Part shown: piece by piece, positions 15,696 through 25,079 of the stretch
Numbering within the stretch: the stretch's first letter is position 1
Layout: each line of letters opens with the position of its first letter
Assembly (NCBI RefSeq): GCF_027923555.1
Contig: NZ_AP025523.1
Coordinates: forward strand, 2,174,484 to 2,238,483
DNA: 64,000 bases
Source of the DNA: Vulcanimicrobium alpinum
Lineage (GTDB): Bacteria > Vulcanimicrobiota > Vulcanimicrobiia > Vulcanimicrobiales > Vulcanimicrobiaceae
Reading direction: 5' to 3'
Translations under genes and position numbers: made by a program
The notes under the pieces: model-generated
What the model was told of the DNA's origin: nothing
The model's input: only the letters and a program-made list of their open reading frames with translations
Databases searched by the model: none

Positions 15696-16376
15696 ATGAA
15701 CGCCGCGATGGTGCAATCGGCGATCGCCTTGGCACTCGCCGCCGTGCTCGGCGGGGTGATCGGATTTCAGCGCCAGTACACGCAAAAACCGGCAGGGATC
15801 CGCACGCACGCGCTGGTCTCGCTCGGATCGTGTGCGTTCGCGACGTTCTCCGTGCTGATTCCCGGCGATACGCGGATCGCGGCGGGAGTCATCACCGGCG
15901 TCGGTTTTCTCGGCGCGGGCGCGATCGTGCGCCACGGACTCAACACGCGCGGGCTGACGACCGCCGCGTCGATCTGGACCGCCGCTGCGATCGGGATGGG
16001 CGTGGGTTTGGGCCGTCTTGCCTGGTGGCCGGTCTACATGACGACGGTCGTCCTGACGCTGCTCGTGCTGTTCATGAGCGACGACCTCGTCATGCGACTG
16101 TTGCCGCGCCGTTCGTCGCTGGATATTCGCGTCGACACCGATCTCAACGTCGTCGCGCTCGACGCGCTCGCCGCCGCGATCGGCCGATGCGTGCACAGCG
16201 TGCGCATCGGCGACGACATCGCGATCACGAATGAAGGCGGGATCCGTCACGCGTCGGCGGTGTACTCGATCGGTCTCAACGTCGACGCCGACATGGTGCG
16301 CGCGATCGAGGCGATCGGCGCGATCGACGGCGTCCTGGCGGTCCGCATCGAAGAACCGGTCGCACCGCCGAACTGA
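15696..16376 (+). CDS. MgtC/SapB-family membrane protein
   Basis: A 226-aa protein: five hydrophobic segments in the first about 125 residues carry the MgtC signature (LGGVIGFQRQYTQKPAGIRTHALVSLGSCAF, GVGFLGAGAIVRHG, GLTTAASIWTAAAIGMGVGLG). An ACT-like cytoplasmic tail follows (IRVDTDLNVVALDALAAAIGR...). MgtC proteins act in low-Mg adaptation and modulate F-ATPase or phosphate uptake in pathogens; in soil bacteria the role is less clear. No M-box-like leader was noticed. ATG 15696 chosen because the upstream frame lies in the DUF962 gene. Confidence 0.88.
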   Translation: MNAAMVQSAIALALAAVLGGVIGFQRQYTQKPAGIRTHALVSLGSCAFATFSVLIPGDTRIAAGVITGVGFLGAGAIVRHGLNTRGLTTAASIWTAAAIGMGVGLGRLAWWPVYMTTVVLTLLVLFMSDDLVMRLLPRRSSLDIRVDTDLNVVALDALAAAIGRCVHSVRIGDDIAITNEGGIRHASAVYSIGLNVDADMVRAIEAIGAIDGVLAVRIEEPVAPPN

Positions 16377-16382
16377 ACGCGC

Positions 16383-17504
16383 CTAGTCGGCGCGGAACGC
16401 GTCCTTCACGCGATCGAAAAACGACTTCTCTTCGACCTGGTCGCCGCCCGCGCGCGCGTACTCTTCGAGCAGCTCGCGTTCGCGCTTGCTGATCTTCGTG
16501 GGCACGACGACGTGCACGGTGACGAGTTCGTCGCCCTTCGCGCCGCCGCGCACGCTGGGCATCCCGCGTCCTCGCAGCCGATACGTCGAGTTGCTCTGCG
16601 TCCCCGGGTTGAGCGTGAGCGGGACCTCGCCGTCGAGCGAGGGGACGCGGATCTCGCCGCCGAGCGCAGCCTGCGGAAACGCGATCGGCACGTCGACGAG
16701 CACGTCGAGCCCGTCGCGGCGGAACATTGGATGGCGCGCGATGCTCAGGTAGACGTAGAGATCGCCGTCGGGCCCGCCGCGCGTTCCGGCTTCACCGCTG
16801 CCGGTGATCCGGATGCGCGAACCGTCGTCGACGCCGGCCGGGATCTTGACCTGCAGGCTCTTCTCCTGCTCGATGCGCCCGCGGCCGCGGCAAGTCGTGC
16901 ACGGCGTCTGCACGATCTGGCCGTCGCCGCTGCACTTCGTGCACGTGGTCTGCGTGACGAATTGACCCAGCGGCGTCTGGCGCACCTGGCGCTGGATCCC
17001 GGTGCCGCTGCAGCGGTCGCACGGAACGATCAGCGTCCCGGGCTCGGCGCCGTTCCCCTTGCACGTCGGGCAACTCGCCAGATGACGGAACGTGACCTCG
17101 CGCGTCGTGCCCGCGTACGCCTCTTCGAGCGTGATCTCGACGTCGTAGCGGAGGTCGCTGCCGCGTGCCGGGCCGTTGCGGCGCTGCTGCGCGCCGCCCC
17201 GCGCGGCACCGAAGAACATGTCGAAGATGTCGCCGAAGCCCTCGCTCCCGAACGGGCCGAAGCCGCCCTCGCCGATGCCGCCGTTGACACCCGCATGGCC
17301 GAATCGATCGTAGTTCGCGCGCTTCTGCGCGTCGGAGAGCACCTCGTACGCTTCGTTGATCTCTTTGAAGCGGTTCTCCGCGGCTGCCTTGTCCGCGGCG
17401 ACGTCGGGATGGTACGTGCGCGCGAGCCGACGATACGCACGTTTGATCGTGTTCTCGTCGGCGTCGCGCGCGACGCCGAGGACTTCGTAATAATCCGTCG
17501 CCAC
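16383..17504 (-). CDS. dnaJ: Chaperone protein DnaJ
   Basis: A 373-aa type I J-protein: J domain residues 1-70 with HPD at 32-34, a Gly/Phe-rich linker ([22 protein letters not shown]), four CxxCxGxG zinc repeats ([32 protein letters not shown]), then the C-terminal substrate-binding domain. It stimulates DnaK ATPase and holds unfolded protein. It follows hrcA with one base between and so shares its CIRCE control. No dnaK or grpE is in the window. Confidence 0.97.
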   Translation of the reverse strand: MATDYYEVLGVARDADENTIKRAYRRLARTYHPDVAADKAAAENRFKEINEAYEVLSDAQKRANYDRFGHAGVNGGIGEGGFGPFGSEGFGDIFDMFFGAARGGAQQRRNGPARGSDLRYDVEITLEEAYAGTTREVTFRHLASCPTCKGNGAEPGTLIVPCDRCSGTGIQRQVRQTPLGQFVTQTTCTKCSGDGQIVQTPCTTCRGRGRIEQEKSLQVKIPAGVDDGSRIRITGSGEAGTRGGPDGDLYVYLSIARHPMFRRDGLDVLVDVPIAFPQAALGGEIRVPSLDGEVPLTLNPGTQSNSTYRLRGRGMPSVRGGAKGDELVTVHVVVPTKISKRERELLEEYARAGGDQVEEKSFFDRVKDAFRAD

Positions 17505-17505
17505 G

Positions 17506-18570
17506 TTATCGGATTTCGACGTCGTTGAGGTGATCGCCCAGCGAGCGGGCCGTCCCGGACGCGAGCGCCATCAAGCGCGCATACGGCATGCGGCGCGGCC
17601 CGAGGATCGCGAGCACGCCGACGCCGCGGTCGCCGAAGCGGTACGGGACCGTGACGACGCTGCACTCCGAGAGCTCGTCGGGCCCGAGTTCGTGCCCGAT
17701 GCGCACGTGCGGCGTCGGCTGCGCCGCCGGCGCCTCGTGGGTGAGCTCGTCGGCGATCAGATCGTACAGCGTACGCTGCTCCTCGACGATGCGCAGGATC
17801 GCGCGCAGCTTGCGCAGGTCGTGAAACTCGGGCTGATCGAGCAGGTTCTGCGCGCCGGAAGCAGCGAGATCGGGCTCTTCGGTCTGGCGCGCCTGCGCGA
17901 ACGCCATCCGCACCGCATCGCGAATCTCCGTCGGCGCGCTCAGCTCGCTGCAGATCGTGTCGAGCTGCGCGACCGTCACGTCTTCCATGATCCGGCCGCC
18001 GAGCCGTGAATTCAGCGCGTTCGAGAGCCGCGTCAGATCGTCGGCGGCGACGTCGGACGTCCATTCGACGACCCGCTGCGCGGCGACGCCGCCCGAGGTC
18101 ACGACGACGACCATGCTCGTGCGCGCCGAGAGCCACAGCAGCTGCACGTGCTTGAACGCGTGCGTGTCGCGCGACGGGGCGACGGCGATCGCGAGGTTCC
18201 CCGAGAGCCCGGAGAGCAGGCGGGTGGTCTGCTCGATCACGTCAGCCAGCTCGTTCGACGCCTCACGGAACTGGTCGCGGATGCGGCGGGTGTCGTCCTT
18301 GGTAAGGACCTCCGGCTGCATGAGCCGGTCGACGTAGGTGCGATACCCTGCATCGGAGGGGATGCGCCCCGCGGAGGTGTGCGGCTGCACGAGGTACCCG
18401 CCGGCTTCGAGCTCCGCCAACTCGTTGCGGATCGTCGCCGAACTCACGCCGAGGTTGTACTTTTGGGTAAGCGTCACCGACCCCACCGGCTCGGCCGTGT
18501 TGATGTACTCGTACACCACGGTCGCGAGGATGAAGGATTTGCGCTTGTCGAGTTCGGGCTTGTCGATCAC
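17506..18570 (-). CDS. hrcA: Heat-inducible transcription repressor HrcA
   Basis: A 354-aa HrcA: N-terminal winged helix ([25 protein letters not shown]...[43 protein letters not shown]), a GAF-like middle and the C-terminal [29 protein letters not shown]. It represses heat-shock operons by binding CIRCE; GroEL refolds it. GTG start at 18570. A CIRCE copy (18585-18611) lies 14 bp upstream, so hrcA-dnaJ is autoregulated. Confidence 0.96.
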   Translation of the reverse strand: MIDKPELDKRKSFILATVVYEYINTAEPVGSVTLTQKYNLGVSSATIRNELAELEAGGYLVQPHTSAGRIPSDAGYRTYVDRLMQPEVLTKDDTRRIRDQFREASNELADVIEQTTRLLSGLSGNLAIAVAPSRDTHAFKHVQLLWLSARTSMVVVVTSGGVAAQRVVEWTSDVAADDLTRLSNALNSRLGGRIMEDVTVAQLDTICSELSAPTEIRDAVRMAFAQARQTEEPDLAASGAQNLLDQPEFHDLRKLRAILRIVEEQRTLYDLIADELTHEAPAAQPTPHVRIGHELGPDELSECSVVTVPYRFGDRGVGVLAILGPRRMPYARLMALASGTARSLGDHLNDVEIR

Positions 18571-18584
18571 CAGGGTCTCACTGC

Positions 18585-18611
18585 TTAGCAGTCCTTTTGC
18601 AGGAGTGCCAG
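18585..18611. promoter_or_regulatory. CIRCE operator
   Basis: On the + strand TTAGCAGTC, nine bases, GAGTGCCAG. Compared with the consensus TTAGCACTC-N9-GAGTGCTAA, 8 of 9 and 7 of 9 bases match. The spacer length is exact and the site is immediately upstream of hrcA. Confidence 0.9.
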
Positions 18612-18693
18612 ACTTCGCCCCAGCGTAGCACCCAGCGCTCCGACGGTCAAGGAGGTCGAGGGGTTGACCGGCGCCGGAAACGAAGCGCGCGCC

Positions 18694-20664
18694 ATGACGA
18701 CGCCCGCGCAGACGGATGCCATCGAAGCGCTCCTCACCGAGGGACGTACCTTCCCGCCGCCGCCCGCGTTCGCCGCGCAGGCGAACGCGCAGCCCGGGAT
18801 CCACGAGGAGGCGGAACGCGATTATCAGGCGTTCTGGAAGTCGTGGGCCGACAAGCTCGAGTGGATGACGCCCCCGACGCAAATCCTCGAGTGGAACGAA
18901 CCGTTTGCGCGCTGGTTTGCCGACGGAGAGCTCAACGCGTCGGTCAACGCGCTCGACCGTCACGTGCGCGCGGGGAAGGCCGCGAAGGTCGCGTTTTATT
19001 ACGAAGGCGAGCCCGGCGACCGCTGGAGCGTGACCTACGGCGAGCTGCTCGACGAAGTCTGCCGCTTCGCGAACGGCCTGCGCGCGCTCGGCGTGAAAAA
19101 AGGCGATCGCGTCGCGATCTACATGCCGATGATCGTCGAGCTGCCGGTCGCGATGCTCGCGTGCGCGCGCATCGGAGCGGCGCACTCGGTGATCTTCGGC
19201 GGCTTCTCGCCCGATGCGATCGTCGATCGCGTGAACGACAGCGGGTGCGTTGCGCTCATCACCGCCGATCACGGCTGGCGCCGCGGCAACAAAGTCCCGC
19301 TCAAGGCGAACTGCGACGAAGCGTTCGCGCGCGGGATGCCGACGCTCAAGCACGTCGTCGTCGCGAAGCGCATCGGCGATGAAGTGAACATGACCGAAGG
19401 CCGCGATGTATGGTGGGACGACGTCGTACGCGACCAGCCCTCCACCTGCGAGCCCGAGCGGATGAACGCCGAAGATCTGCTCTATCTGCTCTACACGTCG
19501 GGGACGACCGCGAAGCCGAAGGGGATCAAACACACCACCGGCGGCTATCTCACCGGCGTCACCGCGACGCACAAACTCGTCTTCGATCTCAAGGAAGACG
19601 CCGACGTGTACTGGTGCGCGGCCGATATCGGCTGGGTGACGGGTCACTCGTACATCGTGTACGGGCCGCTCTGCAACGGCGCGACATCGGTGATCTACGA
19701 AGGCACGCCGGACTATCCCGACAAGGACCGGCTGTGGGAGATCGTCGAGCGCTACAAGGTCACGATTCTCTACACCGCGCCGACCGCGATCCGCACGTTC
19801 ATGAAGTGGGGGACGCAGTACGTCGAAAAGCACGACCTCTCGTCGCTGCGGCTCTTGGGAAGCGTCGGCGAACCGATCAATCCCGAAGCGTGGATGTGGT
19901 ATCACACGCACATCGGCGGCGGCCGCTGCCCCGTCGTCGACACGTGGTGGCAGACGGAGACCGGCGCGATCATGATCACGCCGCTGCCGGGGATCACGAC
20001 GCTCAAGCCGGGCTCGGCGACCAAGCCGTTCCCGGGCGTACAGGCCGATCTCGTCAACGAAACCGGTGAGTCGGTGCCGCTCGGCGGCGGCGGATACATC
20101 GTCCTGCGCCGTCCGTGGCCCTCGATGCTGCGCGGCATCTACGGCGACGACGACCGCTACCGCGAGACGTATTGGTCGAAGTTCCCGCACCTCTATCTCG
20201 CGGGCGACGGCTGCAAGCGCGACGCCGACGGTGATTTCTGGTTCCTCGGCCGCATCGACGACGTTATGAACGTCAGCGGGCACCGCATCTCGACCACCGA
20301 GGTCGAGTCGGCGCTCGTCGATCACCCCGCGGTCGCGGAAGCCGCGGTCACGGGGAAGAACGACGACATCACGGGTCAGGCGATCTGCGCGTTCGTGACG
20401 CTCAAGAGCCACGCGACCGGCTCGGAAGAACTCGCGAACGCGCTGCGCGATCACGTCGCCGAGAAACTCGGCAAGTTCTGCCGACCCAAGTACCTGACGT
20501 TCACGCAGGAACTCCCCAAAACGCGTTCGGGAAAGATCATGCGCCGGCTGCTGCGCGACATCGCCGAGGGACGAATGCTCGGCGACACGACGACGCTCGC
20601 CGATTCGAGCGTCGTCGCGGAGTTGCAGAATCGCGCGAAGGACGAGGCGACGAAGGAAGACTAG
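18694..20664 (+). CDS. acs: Acetyl-CoA synthetase (AMP-forming)
   Basis: A 656-aa ANL-superfamily ligase: FWKSWADKLEW N-terminal ACS domain, VAIYMPMIVELPVAMLACARIGAAHSVIFGGFS, P-loop YTSGTTAKPKG, WCAADIGWVTGHSYIVYGPL, DTWWQTETG, GDGCKRDADGDFWFLGRIDDVMNVSGHRISTTEVE and the C-terminal RSGKIMRR holding the Lys that is regulated by acetylation in this family. The Trp in WWQTETG is the usual mark of acetate preference. ATG 18694. It diverges from hrcA across the CIRCE region. Confidence 0.95.
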   Translation: MTTPAQTDAIEALLTEGRTFPPPPAFAAQANAQPGIHEEAERDYQAFWKSWADKLEWMTPPTQILEWNEPFARWFADGELNASVNALDRHVRAGKAAKVAFYYEGEPGDRWSVTYGELLDEVCRFANGLRALGVKKGDRVAIYMPMIVELPVAMLACARIGAAHSVIFGGFSPDAIVDRVNDSGCVALITADHGWRRGNKVPLKANCDEAFARGMPTLKHVVVAKRIGDEVNMTEGRDVWWDDVVRDQPSTCEPERMNAEDLLYLLYTSGTTAKPKGIKHTTGGYLTGVTATHKLVFDLKEDADVYWCAADIGWVTGHSYIVYGPLCNGATSVIYEGTPDYPDKDRLWEIVERYKVTILYTAPTAIRTFMKWGTQYVEKHDLSSLRLLGSVGEPINPEAWMWYHTHIGGGRCPVVDTWWQTETGAIMITPLPGITTLKPGSATKPFPGVQADLVNETGESVPLGGGGYIVLRRPWPSMLRGIYGDDDRYRETYWSKFPHLYLAGDGCKRDADGDFWFLGRIDDVMNVSGHRISTTEVESALVDHPAVAEAAVTGKNDDITGQAICAFVTLKSHATGSEELANALRDHVAEKLGKFCRPKYLTFTQELPKTRSGKIMRRLLRDIAEGRMLGDTTTLADSSVVAELQNRAKDEATKED

Positions 20665-21407
20665 GGTTTCGGCGACGCCGCCGGGCTCGGCGCGACGGGC
20701 GGCGGCGTTCCGGAGCCGGTCGGGGCGTAGGTCGGCGCGACGATGGGGTTGCCGGTCGTTCCGCCGGATCCGTTGTTGTTGAGCGTCGAGCCGCCGTTCA
20801 CGGCCGGCGTCCCATTCGGATTCCCGGGGACGGGGTTCACGCCTGGCGGTGCGTACGGCGTGAGGTTGTGCGCTGCCAGGAACTGCTGCGTCATCTGCAG
20901 GTGCTGCTGCACCGTCGGGATCAGGGCGTTCGCGACCGTCTTGAGGCCGGCGTTCTGTCCGTTCTGCGACTCCCACTGCAGCAACGCGAGCGCGTGCTGA
21001 TGCTGCGGCGCCTGCAGCCGCATGTAGTCGTTATCGGCCTGCGTCCCGCTCTCGGCGGAGAGCATCGCGACGGCGCGCGCGCCCATCGGGTTCGTGTCGG
21101 TCGACGGCGGCGCCGGGGCGAGGTTCGTGCCGCGCGTCGCGGCCTCGAGCTTCACCGCCGCGCTGCTGTGATCGTCGATCATGTGCTGCGCAAAGGCACG
21201 GACGGTCGCGTCCTTCGTCCGATTGACGATGTACTTCGCCTCCTCGAGTTCGGCGGTGTTGCCGGCGGCGAGCGCGCGTACGAAGTCGGCGTCGCTGGCC
21301 GGCATGCGCATCGTCGGCGTCTGCGCCTGTGCGCCGATCGCTGCGACGCCGAGAGCGGCGAACGCGACGGCTGCGGAGAGCGCGCGTGCTGATTGTTTGT
21401 GCTTTAC
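20661..21407 (-). CDS. DUF4142-family secreted protein, start unclear
   Basis: The frame encodes KHKQSARALSAAVAFAALGV (signal peptide ending near AQAQTP), then a ferritin-like four-helix DUF4142 domain (DADFVRALAAGNTAELEEAKYIV..., FAQHMIDDHSSAAVKLE) and a long Pro/Gly/Asn/Thr-rich tail (about 70 residues). DUF4142 proteins are periplasmic or outer-membrane associated; role unknown. No ATG, GTG, TTG or CTG precedes the signal peptide in frame near 21407. The next ATG upstream, at 21629, would add unlikely Arg-rich sequence. The start may be lost, non-standard or a sequence error. It converges with acs (4-nt overlap of ends). Confidence 0.7.
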   Translation of the reverse strand, partial: VKHKQSARALSAAVAFAALGVAAIGAQAQTPTMRMPASDADFVRALAAGNTAELEEAKYIVNRTKDATVRAFAQHMIDDHSSAAVKLEAATRGTNLAPAPPSTDTNPMGARAVAMLSAESGTQADNDYMRLQAPQHQHALALLQWESQNGQNAGLKTVANALIPTVQQHLQMTQQFLAAHNLTPYAPPGVNPVPGNPNGTPAVNGGSTLNNNGSGGTTGNPIVAPTYAPTGSGTPPPVAPSPAASPKP

Positions 21408-21495
21408 TTCCGGGTCTTGTCCGCTGCGACGGGCATGAAACGCGATCGGCTGTTCGGCGGCCGAGCCGGGGTTCGCCGCGTCCGCCGGGCGTCGT

Positions 21496-21717
21496 CTACG
21501 TGCGGTCGAGCGACGAGACCGTGATCTCGGATGGCCGGCGGACGTTTTGATACGCGCCGCAGCGGCAGGCGTGCCAGTCCTCGATGATCGCGGTGCGCGG
21601 ACGGTCGCCGGGATAGAGATAGCGCGCAACCTTGCGCCCGGCGACCGACGTTCCGCAATGCCAGCACGCGTTGTCCTGCGCCGGAGGCGGATCGGTGCGC
21701 AGCTGGACGCGGTCCAT
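21496..21717 (-). CDS. Small putative zinc-binding protein
   Basis: A 73-aa protein with a Cys-x2-Cys (NACWHCGTSV) and a Cys-x-Cys (HACRCGAYQNV) spaced about 30 residues apart around a beta-like VARYLYPGDRPRTAIIEDWH: a plausible zinc ribbon. No family recognised. It lies between the dinG terminator hairpin and the DUF4142 gene, same strand. Confidence 0.5.
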   Translation of the reverse strand: MDRVQLRTDPPPAQDNACWHCGTSVAGRKVARYLYPGDRPRTAIIEDWHACRCGAYQNVRRPSEITVSSLDRT

Positions 21718-21738
21718 AGTTCAATTAACGGCCGGGCG

Positions 21739-21760
21739 CGGTAGGCGGACCAGCCTACCG
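21739..21760 (-). terminator. Hairpin after dinG, possible terminator
   Basis: CGGTAGGC and GCCTACCG form an 8-bp GC-rich stem with a 6-nt loop, 2 nt after the dinG stop on the minus strand. No T-run follows, so termination is only possible, perhaps Rho-assisted. Confidence 0.4.
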
Positions 21761-21762
21761 GG

Positions 21763-23721
21763 TCACACCTGACCCCGAAAGAGCGCGTCGAGCGCGCTGA
21801 GATCGTGAATGCGGGTGGCGGGCGGGAGCGCGTCGACGATCGTCGCGCCGTATTTCATCGAGGCGGCGCGCCCGTCGAGGAGGGCGACGACGCCGCGATC
21901 GGTGGTCGAGCGGATGAGCCGTCCGAAGCCCTGCTTGAGCCGCACGATCGCGCTCGGGATCATGTAGTGATCGAAACCCGACAGGCCCTGCGCCTCGAGC
22001 GCGGCGAGACGCGCCGCAACGAGCGGTTCCGCCGGCGACGGGAACGGCAGCCGGTCGATCACGACGCACGACAACGCGTCGCCGACGACGTCGATCCCCT
22101 CCCAAAACGTCCCGGTGGCGAAGAGCACGGCGTTGGGCGTGGTGCGGAACCAGTCCAGCAGCGCGCTGCGCGCCAGATCGCCCTGCACCTTCACCGGAAA
22201 CGCGAGCCGCTCGCGCAGCAGCGCGTAGACTTCGCGCAGCCGCGCGTACGACGTGAACAGGACGAACGCTCGCCCGCCGCTGCGGTCGAGGATCTCTTCG
22301 ACGAGCGGTGCGGCGCGGCGCGCGAAGTCGGCGGACTTCGGATTGAGGTGCGGCGGCGCGACGTAGAGCCGCGCTTGCGTCGCGTAGTCGAACGGCGACG
22401 GAGCGATCAGTTCCTGCGCGTCGTCGATCCCGAGCGACGCGCGGAGAAACCCGAACGCTTCCTCACCGTCGAGATTGCCGCGCGGCGTCGAGATCGTCGC
22501 GCTGGTGAGGACGACGCTGCGCGTGCGCGCGAAGAGCGCGGCGCGCAGGAACTCGGCGACTTGAAACGGCGCAGCATTGATCTCGTAGCGCGCGTCGCCT
22601 TCGCCGCGCTCGACCCACGCCACCGCATCGATCTCGTCGGCGGCGACCGCGCCGCCGGAGGTTTGGCGCGCGGCGTGCTCGATGCGATCGACGGTCGCGA
22701 TGTGTCCGGCGATCGCGCGCAGTGCGAGATCGCGCCGGCGCTCCGCTTCGGCGTCGTTGCCCGAGGGCCGGCGCAAACCGTCCTGCCAGTGCGCGTGCAC
22801 CCAGTTTTCCAGCCGGTAGAACGACTCGCGCAGCACCGGGAGCACGTCGGGGACCGCTTCGTTAGCGGCGATCGGGTAGCGGTCGCCGGGGACATGCGCG
22901 AGCGTCTGCTGCAGGCGGCGCATCCCCTCGTCGAGCTCGGCATCGTGCGCGCCCGGGATCGCGTACGTGCGGTGCAGTTTGCGCATCATGCGGTTCACCG
23001 ACGCCGGCGAGAGCGTCACGGTCAGTGCGGCCGTCGCGTACTTCTCCGCCTGATGCGCTTCATCGAGGATCACGAAATCGTAGGCCGGGAGCAGGGCGCC
23101 CCCGCTGACGAGGTCGAGGAAGAACAGCGCGTGGTTCACGACGACGACGTCCGCAAAGCGCGCCGCGTCGCGCTTGGCGAAGAAGAAACAGTCTGAGAAG
23201 CGATTGCAGTATTCGCCGACGCAGTCGTCGGCATCGGCATCGAGCGTCTCCCAGTCCTCGCCGCGCGGCGTCCACGACAGCTCGACGCGGTCGCCGGTCT
23301 CGGTGCGTTCGGCCCAGCGCCACAGCTTCTCGAGCGCGAGCGACGGCGCGACCAGCCGCGCCCCGCTCTCCTTCTCGAACTTCGCCCGGCACAGGTAATG
23401 ACTGCGCCCCTTCAGCAGCACGACGCGCGCGTCGATCTCGAGCGCGCGCGTGACGAGCGGGATGTCCTTGCGCACCAACTGTTCCTGCAGCGCGATCGTG
23501 CCGGTCGAGACGACGACACGCGCGCCCGCACGCAGGGCCGGCACGAGGTACGCGAGCGACTTCCCGACCCCCGTTCCGGCTTCGACGATCGTGTGCACGT
23601 TCTCGAGGAAGCCGCGCTGGATCAGACGCGCCATCCGCACTTGACCGTCGCGCGCCTCGAAGCCGGGGAGCGCGCGTGCGATCGGACCGTCGGGCGCGAA
23701 CGCGTCGTCGACGAGTTTCAC
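21763..23721 (-). CDS. dinG: DinG-type ATP-dependent helicase (XPD family)
   Basis: A 652-aa superfamily 2 helicase: Walker A VEAGTGVGKSLAYLVPAL, STGTIALQEQLV, an XPD-type FeS cluster region (SHYLCRAKF, DDCVGEYCNRFSDCFFFAKRDA: four Cys), DEAH box VILDEAHQAEKY, and the C-terminal motifs VLTSATIS, FATGTFWEGIDVVGD and QGFGRLIRSTTDRG. Unwinds R-loops/D-loops during repair. GTG start 23721 overlaps the rhomboid stop (GTGA). Confidence 0.93.
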   Translation of the reverse strand: MKLVDDAFAPDGPIARALPGFEARDGQVRMARLIQRGFLENVHTIVEAGTGVGKSLAYLVPALRAGARVVVSTGTIALQEQLVRKDIPLVTRALEIDARVVLLKGRSHYLCRAKFEKESGARLVAPSLALEKLWRWAERTETGDRVELSWTPRGEDWETLDADADDCVGEYCNRFSDCFFFAKRDAARFADVVVVNHALFFLDLVSGGALLPAYDFVILDEAHQAEKYATAALTVTLSPASVNRMMRKLHRTYAIPGAHDAELDEGMRRLQQTLAHVPGDRYPIAANEAVPDVLPVLRESFYRLENWVHAHWQDGLRRPSGNDAEAERRRDLALRAIAGHIATVDRIEHAARQTSGGAVAADEIDAVAWVERGEGDARYEINAAPFQVAEFLRAALFARTRSVVLTSATISTPRGNLDGEEAFGFLRASLGIDDAQELIAPSPFDYATQARLYVAPPHLNPKSADFARRAAPLVEEILDRSGGRAFVLFTSYARLREVYALLRERLAFPVKVQGDLARSALLDWFRTTPNAVLFATGTFWEGIDVVGDALSCVVIDRLPFPSPAEPLVAARLAALEAQGLSGFDHYMIPSAIVRLKQGFGRLIRSTTDRGVVALLDGRAASMKYGATIVDALPPATRIHDLSALDALFRGQV

Positions 23722-24389
23722 GCCTGCGGCTCGGCGCGCGCGTCCTGCTCGATCGTCTCGTCGGCCGCGGGCTCGGCGCTCTCGGGAAACGCGTACGCGT
23801 ATGCCTTGTCGCGCTGACGCGAAGGCATCGTGAAGAGCACGTAACCGGCGAGGAAACCGGTGATCAAACCGCCGACGTGGCCGGCAACCGAGATGTTCGG
23901 GATCGTGAACGTGATGATGAGGTTGAGTCCGATCACCGGCACGACCTGACCGACCAATTGCCGCCCGCGCGCGCCCAGCCGCAAGCCGGCGGCGACGAGG
24001 GCGCCGAAGAGCCCGAAGATCGCGCCGCTCGCGCCGACCGTCACGTCGCGCGGTGCGAAGTACGCGATCGCGACGCCCGCACCGACGAGCGCGATCGCGT
24101 AGACAAGCGCGTAGCGCGTGCGGCCGAAGAGCCATTCGCACACCGTGCCGACCTGGCTGAGCGCGAACATGTTCATCGCGATGTGAATCAGCGAGCCGTG
24201 CAGGAACGCCGCGGTAACGATGCGCCACCATTGACCGTACTGCGTCGCGGCCAAGCCGACCAGCGCGCCGTGGTCGAACAGGAACGCGTTCGTGACGTCG
24301 CCCGTGAGCATTCTGAAACCGCCCGCCGAGACGGTCTCCCAAACGAACGCGATCACGTTGATCGCGATCAGCAGCGTGGTGAGGTTCAC
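23718..24389 (-). CDS. Rhomboid-family intramembrane serine protease
   Basis: A 223-aa protein with six predicted helices. WWRIVTAAFLHGSLIHIAMNM (HxxxN oxyanion residues) is the hallmark of helix 2, GASGAIFG carries catalytic Ser121, and AGHVGGLITGFLAG carries His171. An acidic cytoplasmic tail ends the protein. It cleaves membrane-embedded substrates. GTG 24389 overlaps the dtxR stop (GTGA), making a dtxR-rhomboid-dinG operon. Confidence 0.93.
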   Translation of the reverse strand: MNLTTLLIAINVIAFVWETVSAGGFRMLTGDVTNAFLFDHGALVGLAATQYGQWWRIVTAAFLHGSLIHIAMNMFALSQVGTVCEWLFGRTRYALVYAIALVGAGVAIAYFAPRDVTVGASGAIFGLFGALVAAGLRLGARGRQLVGQVVPVIGLNLIITFTIPNISVAGHVGGLITGFLAGYVLFTMPSRQRDKAYAYAFPESAEPAADETIEQDARAEPQA

Positions 24390-25075
24390 GCAGAGAGCGC
24401 CGTGCTCGCCTCCGCGGAAACGGCGATCATGCGTGCGAGCTCGAGCGAGAGCGCCGCGCGCCCGTTCGGAGTCTGGACGGTGACCGGTCCGCCGACGGGA
24501 CCGCGCTCGACGACCTCGACGACCGTCCCCGGCCGCAGTCCGACGCGATCGAGATACTGCAGGGTCGCCGCCTCGTGTTCGACGACCGAACCGATGCGGA
24601 CGGTCGACCCGGGCAGCGCATCGGCCAGCCGCAGCGAACACCGCGGCGGTTCGGAGAGATCGAGCGGCGGGATCGCGTGGCCGTGCGGACACACCTGCGG
24701 GTTGCCGAGCACCGCGACGAGACGCTGTTCGACGCGATCGGAGATCGCGTGCTCGAGCCGGCACGCCTCTTCGTGCACTTGATCCCACGGAAGGCCGAGC
24801 ATGTCGTGCAGGAAGACTTCGGCGAGCCGGTTGCGCCGGATCACGCGCACCGCGAGTTCGAGGCCCTTGCGCGTGAGCTTCGGCTGGCTGCGGACTTCGT
24901 ATTCGAGGTAGCCGTCGGAGGCGAGCTTCTTCAGCATCCCGGAGACCGACGCGGGCTGGACGTGCAGGTCGGCCGCGAGCGCGGACGTGCTCACGCCGCC
25001 GCCCTCGCGTTCGAGGCGGTAGATCGCTTCCAGATACTCCTCGGTTGACTCCGCGAAGTGCGTGTGGCCCGCCAT
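24386..25075 (-). CDS. DtxR/MntR-family metal-dependent repressor
   Basis: A 229-aa regulator: winged helix (STEEYLEAIYRLEREGGGVSTSALAADLHVQPASVSGMLKKLASDGYLEYE, about 10-60), dimerisation helices with metal-ligand residues HDMLGLPWDQVHEEACRLEHAISDRVEQRL, CPHGHAIP, and a C-terminal FeoA/SH3-like domain (LRPGTVVEVVERGPVGGPVTV). It senses Fe(II) or Mn(II). No metal transporter is adjacent, so its regulon lies elsewhere. ATG 25075, 4 bp after the add stop. Confidence 0.92.
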   Translation of the reverse strand: MAGHTHFAESTEEYLEAIYRLEREGGGVSTSALAADLHVQPASVSGMLKKLASDGYLEYEVRSQPKLTRKGLELAVRVIRRNRLAEVFLHDMLGLPWDQVHEEACRLEHAISDRVEQRLVAVLGNPQVCPHGHAIPPLDLSEPPRCSLRLADALPGSTVRIGSVVEHEAATLQYLDRVGLRPGTVVEVVERGPVGGPVTVQTPNGRAALSLELARMIAVSAEASTALSA

Positions 25076-25079
25076 CCCG

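Noticed and set aside
17506-20976. A 1156-aa minus-strand open frame extending hrcA upstream
   Set aside because: Everything beyond about 18570 is antisense to acs and rich in Arg/Asp; only the hrcA part is real.
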